Assembly (NCBI GenBank): GCA_965214485.1
Contig: CBDCBW010000009.1
Location: 62,001-126,000, forward strand
DNA: 64,000 nucleotides
Source of the DNA: JANQRZ01 sp965214485
GTDB taxonomy: Bacteria; Bacteroidota; Rhodothermia; Rhodothermales; JANQRZ01
Direction: 5' to 3'
Translations under genes and position numbers: made by a program
In this document: piece by piece, positions 63,182 to 64,000 of the stretch
Layout of the letters: each line of letters starts with the position of its first letter
How positions within the stretch are numbered: the stretch's first letter is position 1
The notes under the pieces: generated by a model
Database searches by the model: none
What the model was told of the DNA's origin: nothing
The model's input: only the letters and a program-made list of their open reading frames with translations

Positions 63182-63237
63182 GACCCCCTGTCCGTCGGCT
63201 GCTCGGAGCGCAGCGAGGGCAGCGGAAGCGGGGGGTC
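63182..63237. repeat. cloverleaf-like repeat, short copy 4
   Basis: Outer stem GACCCCC (63182-63188) with GGGGGTC (63231-63237), inner stem GCTGC/GCAGC (63198-63202, 63219-63223), and the GAGCGCAGCGA box in the loop. Only the third-arm type is present, so this may be a truncated relative of the copies at 6675, 14371 and 39925. Confidence 0.5.
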
Positions 63238-63273
63238 GCCTGCGAGCAAGCCGTCATGACGGTAAACCCAAGA

Positions 63274-63344
63274 CGCTCGCGCGGTGCCCGTTCGCGCGGT
63301 GGCCGTTCGCGCGGTGGCCGTTCGCGCGGTGGCCGTTCGCGCGG
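63274..63344 (+). repeat. 15-bp tandem repeat, about 4.7 copies
   Basis: Unit CGTTCGCGCGGTGGC at 63289, 63304 and 63319, a partial unit at 63334, and a degenerate unit at 63274. The gap 63082-63437 holds this array and copy 4 of the cloverleaf repeat, with no certain gene. Spacers are absent, so it is not a CRISPR. Confidence 0.85.
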
Positions 63345-63437
63345 GAATCGCCACCGAGGGAAAACGAAGCGGGCGGGCTGAACCGTTGCCCCGGTGAGCC
63401 GTTCGGTCTCCTCTTCCAGCCTCGCCCGCTCTCCTGC

Positions 63438-64000
63438 ATGGCCTTTCTCAACCCGCTCGTCCTGCTCGGCCTCGCGGCGGCGGCGATCCCGATCCTGATC
63501 CACCTCTTCAACTTCCGCAAGCCGAAGCGGGTGGACTTCTCGTCGCTGGCGTTCCTGCACGAGCTGCAGAAGAGCACGATGCGGCGCGTCCGCATCCAGC
63601 AGTGGCTCCTGCTCGCGCTGCGCACGCTGGCGCTCGCCTGCCTCGTCCTGGCCTTCGCCCGGCCCACGGTGCAGAGCGGCTGGGCGACGGTCTTCGGCGG
63701 GCAGCCCACCTCCACGGCGCTGGTCGTGGACCATTCGCTCTCGATGACGGTCCGCGACGCGCAGGGCGACCTGATGATGCAGGCGCAGGAGCTGGCCTCG
63801 GCGGTCGTCGAGGCGAGCAAGGCGGGGGACGAGGTGTTCGTCGTCGGGACGGCCGCGGGGCGGGCCGAGGCGTTCCGCAACCCCGGCCCCGCGCTCGACG
63901 CGGTGGCGGAGCTGGAGCCGGAGGCCGGGGCGAGCACCACCGGCAGCGCGGTCGGGCGGGCGTTCGCCCTGCTCGACGGGGCGGACAACCTGAACCGCGA
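63438..64000 (+). CDS. BatA-domain protein (VWA-like), 3' end outside window
   Basis: The frame from ATG 63438 is open to the end of the window (187 codons). N-terminal MAFLNPLVLLGLAAAAIPIL then HLFNFRKPKRVDFSSL and RVRIQQWLLLALRTLALAC LVLAFARP form the double-helix BatA N-terminal domain seen in Bacteroidota. After it, STALVVDHSLSM is the start of a von Willebrand A-like fold with a MIDAS-type DxSxS motif (Asp and two Ser). The family may take part in aerotolerance or envelope functions together with BatD and MoxR; none of those genes are visible here. Confidence 0.88.
   Translation, partial: MAFLNPLVLLGLAAAAIPILIHLFNFRKPKRVDFSSLAFLHELQKSTMRRVRIQQWLLLALRTLALACLVLAFARPTVQSGWATVFGGQPTSTALVVDHSLSMTVRDAQGDLMMQAQELASAVVEASKAGDEVFVVGTAAGRAEAFRNPGPALDAVAELEPEAGASTTGSAVGRAFALLDGADNLNR

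Noticed and set aside
63274..63344. CRISPR-like repeat array
   Set aside because: Units are 15 bp and adjoin without spacers; no cas genes nearby.
63256..63381. A 41-codon frame rich in RSRGG repeats
   Set aside because: It is produced by the 15-bp tandem repeat. It has an ATG but no family, and no sign of translation control. It could be a basic microprotein, but evidence is too thin.

Overview
This is a GC-rich bacterial chromosome segment with no RNA genes, phage genes or CRISPR array that I can see. Six secreted proteins end in the C-terminal sorting domain read by the type IX secretion system (T9SS). Shine-Dalgarno sites are weak or absent. Families such as DUF4331, ChaN, BatA, CSLREA beta-helix and a TonB receptor with a carboxypeptidase-regulatory-like domain are present. 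Together these suggest the phylum Rhodothermota/Bacteroidota, probably an aerobic marine Rhodothermales (Salinibacter/Rubricoccaceae type). This assignment is inference from gene content.

Region 1 (1-10.1 kb): end of fabG, a ParD/ParE-type toxin-antitoxin (TA) pair with a frameshifted toxin, an AbgT transporter, a PD-(D/E)XK-DUF5655 protein, a DEAD-box helicase, a ChaN-like lipoprotein-family protein, an M49-type metallopeptidase, an MNT-HEPN pair and a small T9SS cargo.

Region 2 (10.1-32.1 kb): an efflux locus and its regulators. A Panacea-domain TA candidate lies between two copies of the 3' end of a histidine kinase gene. Next come the kinase and a sigma-54-dependent NtrC-type response regulator (minus strand). 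Divergent to them are an HlyD adaptor, a MacB/LolD-like ATPase, five full-length FtsX/MacB-type permeases, one internally deleted permease and a second ATPase. VapBC sits inside the array and a VapB remnant sits after the fourth permease. Two promoters in this locus, before the adaptor and before permease 5, carry a -24/-12 element preceded by two TGTGCGC-TG-GCGCACA-like dyads with centres exactly 21 bp apart. The neighbouring NtrC-type regulator is the obvious candidate to bind them.

Region 3 (32.2-52.4 kb, almost all minus strand): a sorbosone-dehydrogenase-like lipoprotein with a late frameshift, dciA (plus strand), an ECF sigma factor with a TPR serine/threonine kinase, then a co-directional run. 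The run contains a membrane-anchor protein, a HupE/UreJ permease, a His-rich lipoprotein, a TonB receptor, a His-rich membrane protein, a TPR protein, two DUF4331 paralogues, a di-haem peroxidase with a T9SS tail and a CsbD-like protein. The first half looks like a metal-uptake system.

Region 4 (52.4-64 kb): a lipoprotein, FdxA ferredoxin, an SGNH-type esterase overlapping an acyltransferase, a lipase-like and a beta-helix T9SS cargo, an SDR, a SpoIID-like protein and the start of a BatA-like protein.

Intergenic DNA is unusually structured. It holds a dispersed three-armed, cloverleaf-like repeat (three full copies and one short copy), 18-20 nt palindromes with CTAC/CTAT tails in front of efflux genes, a MITE-like element, a long hairpin, and many short tandem duplications of 13-24 bp, plus a 4-bp one that broke the ParE gene.
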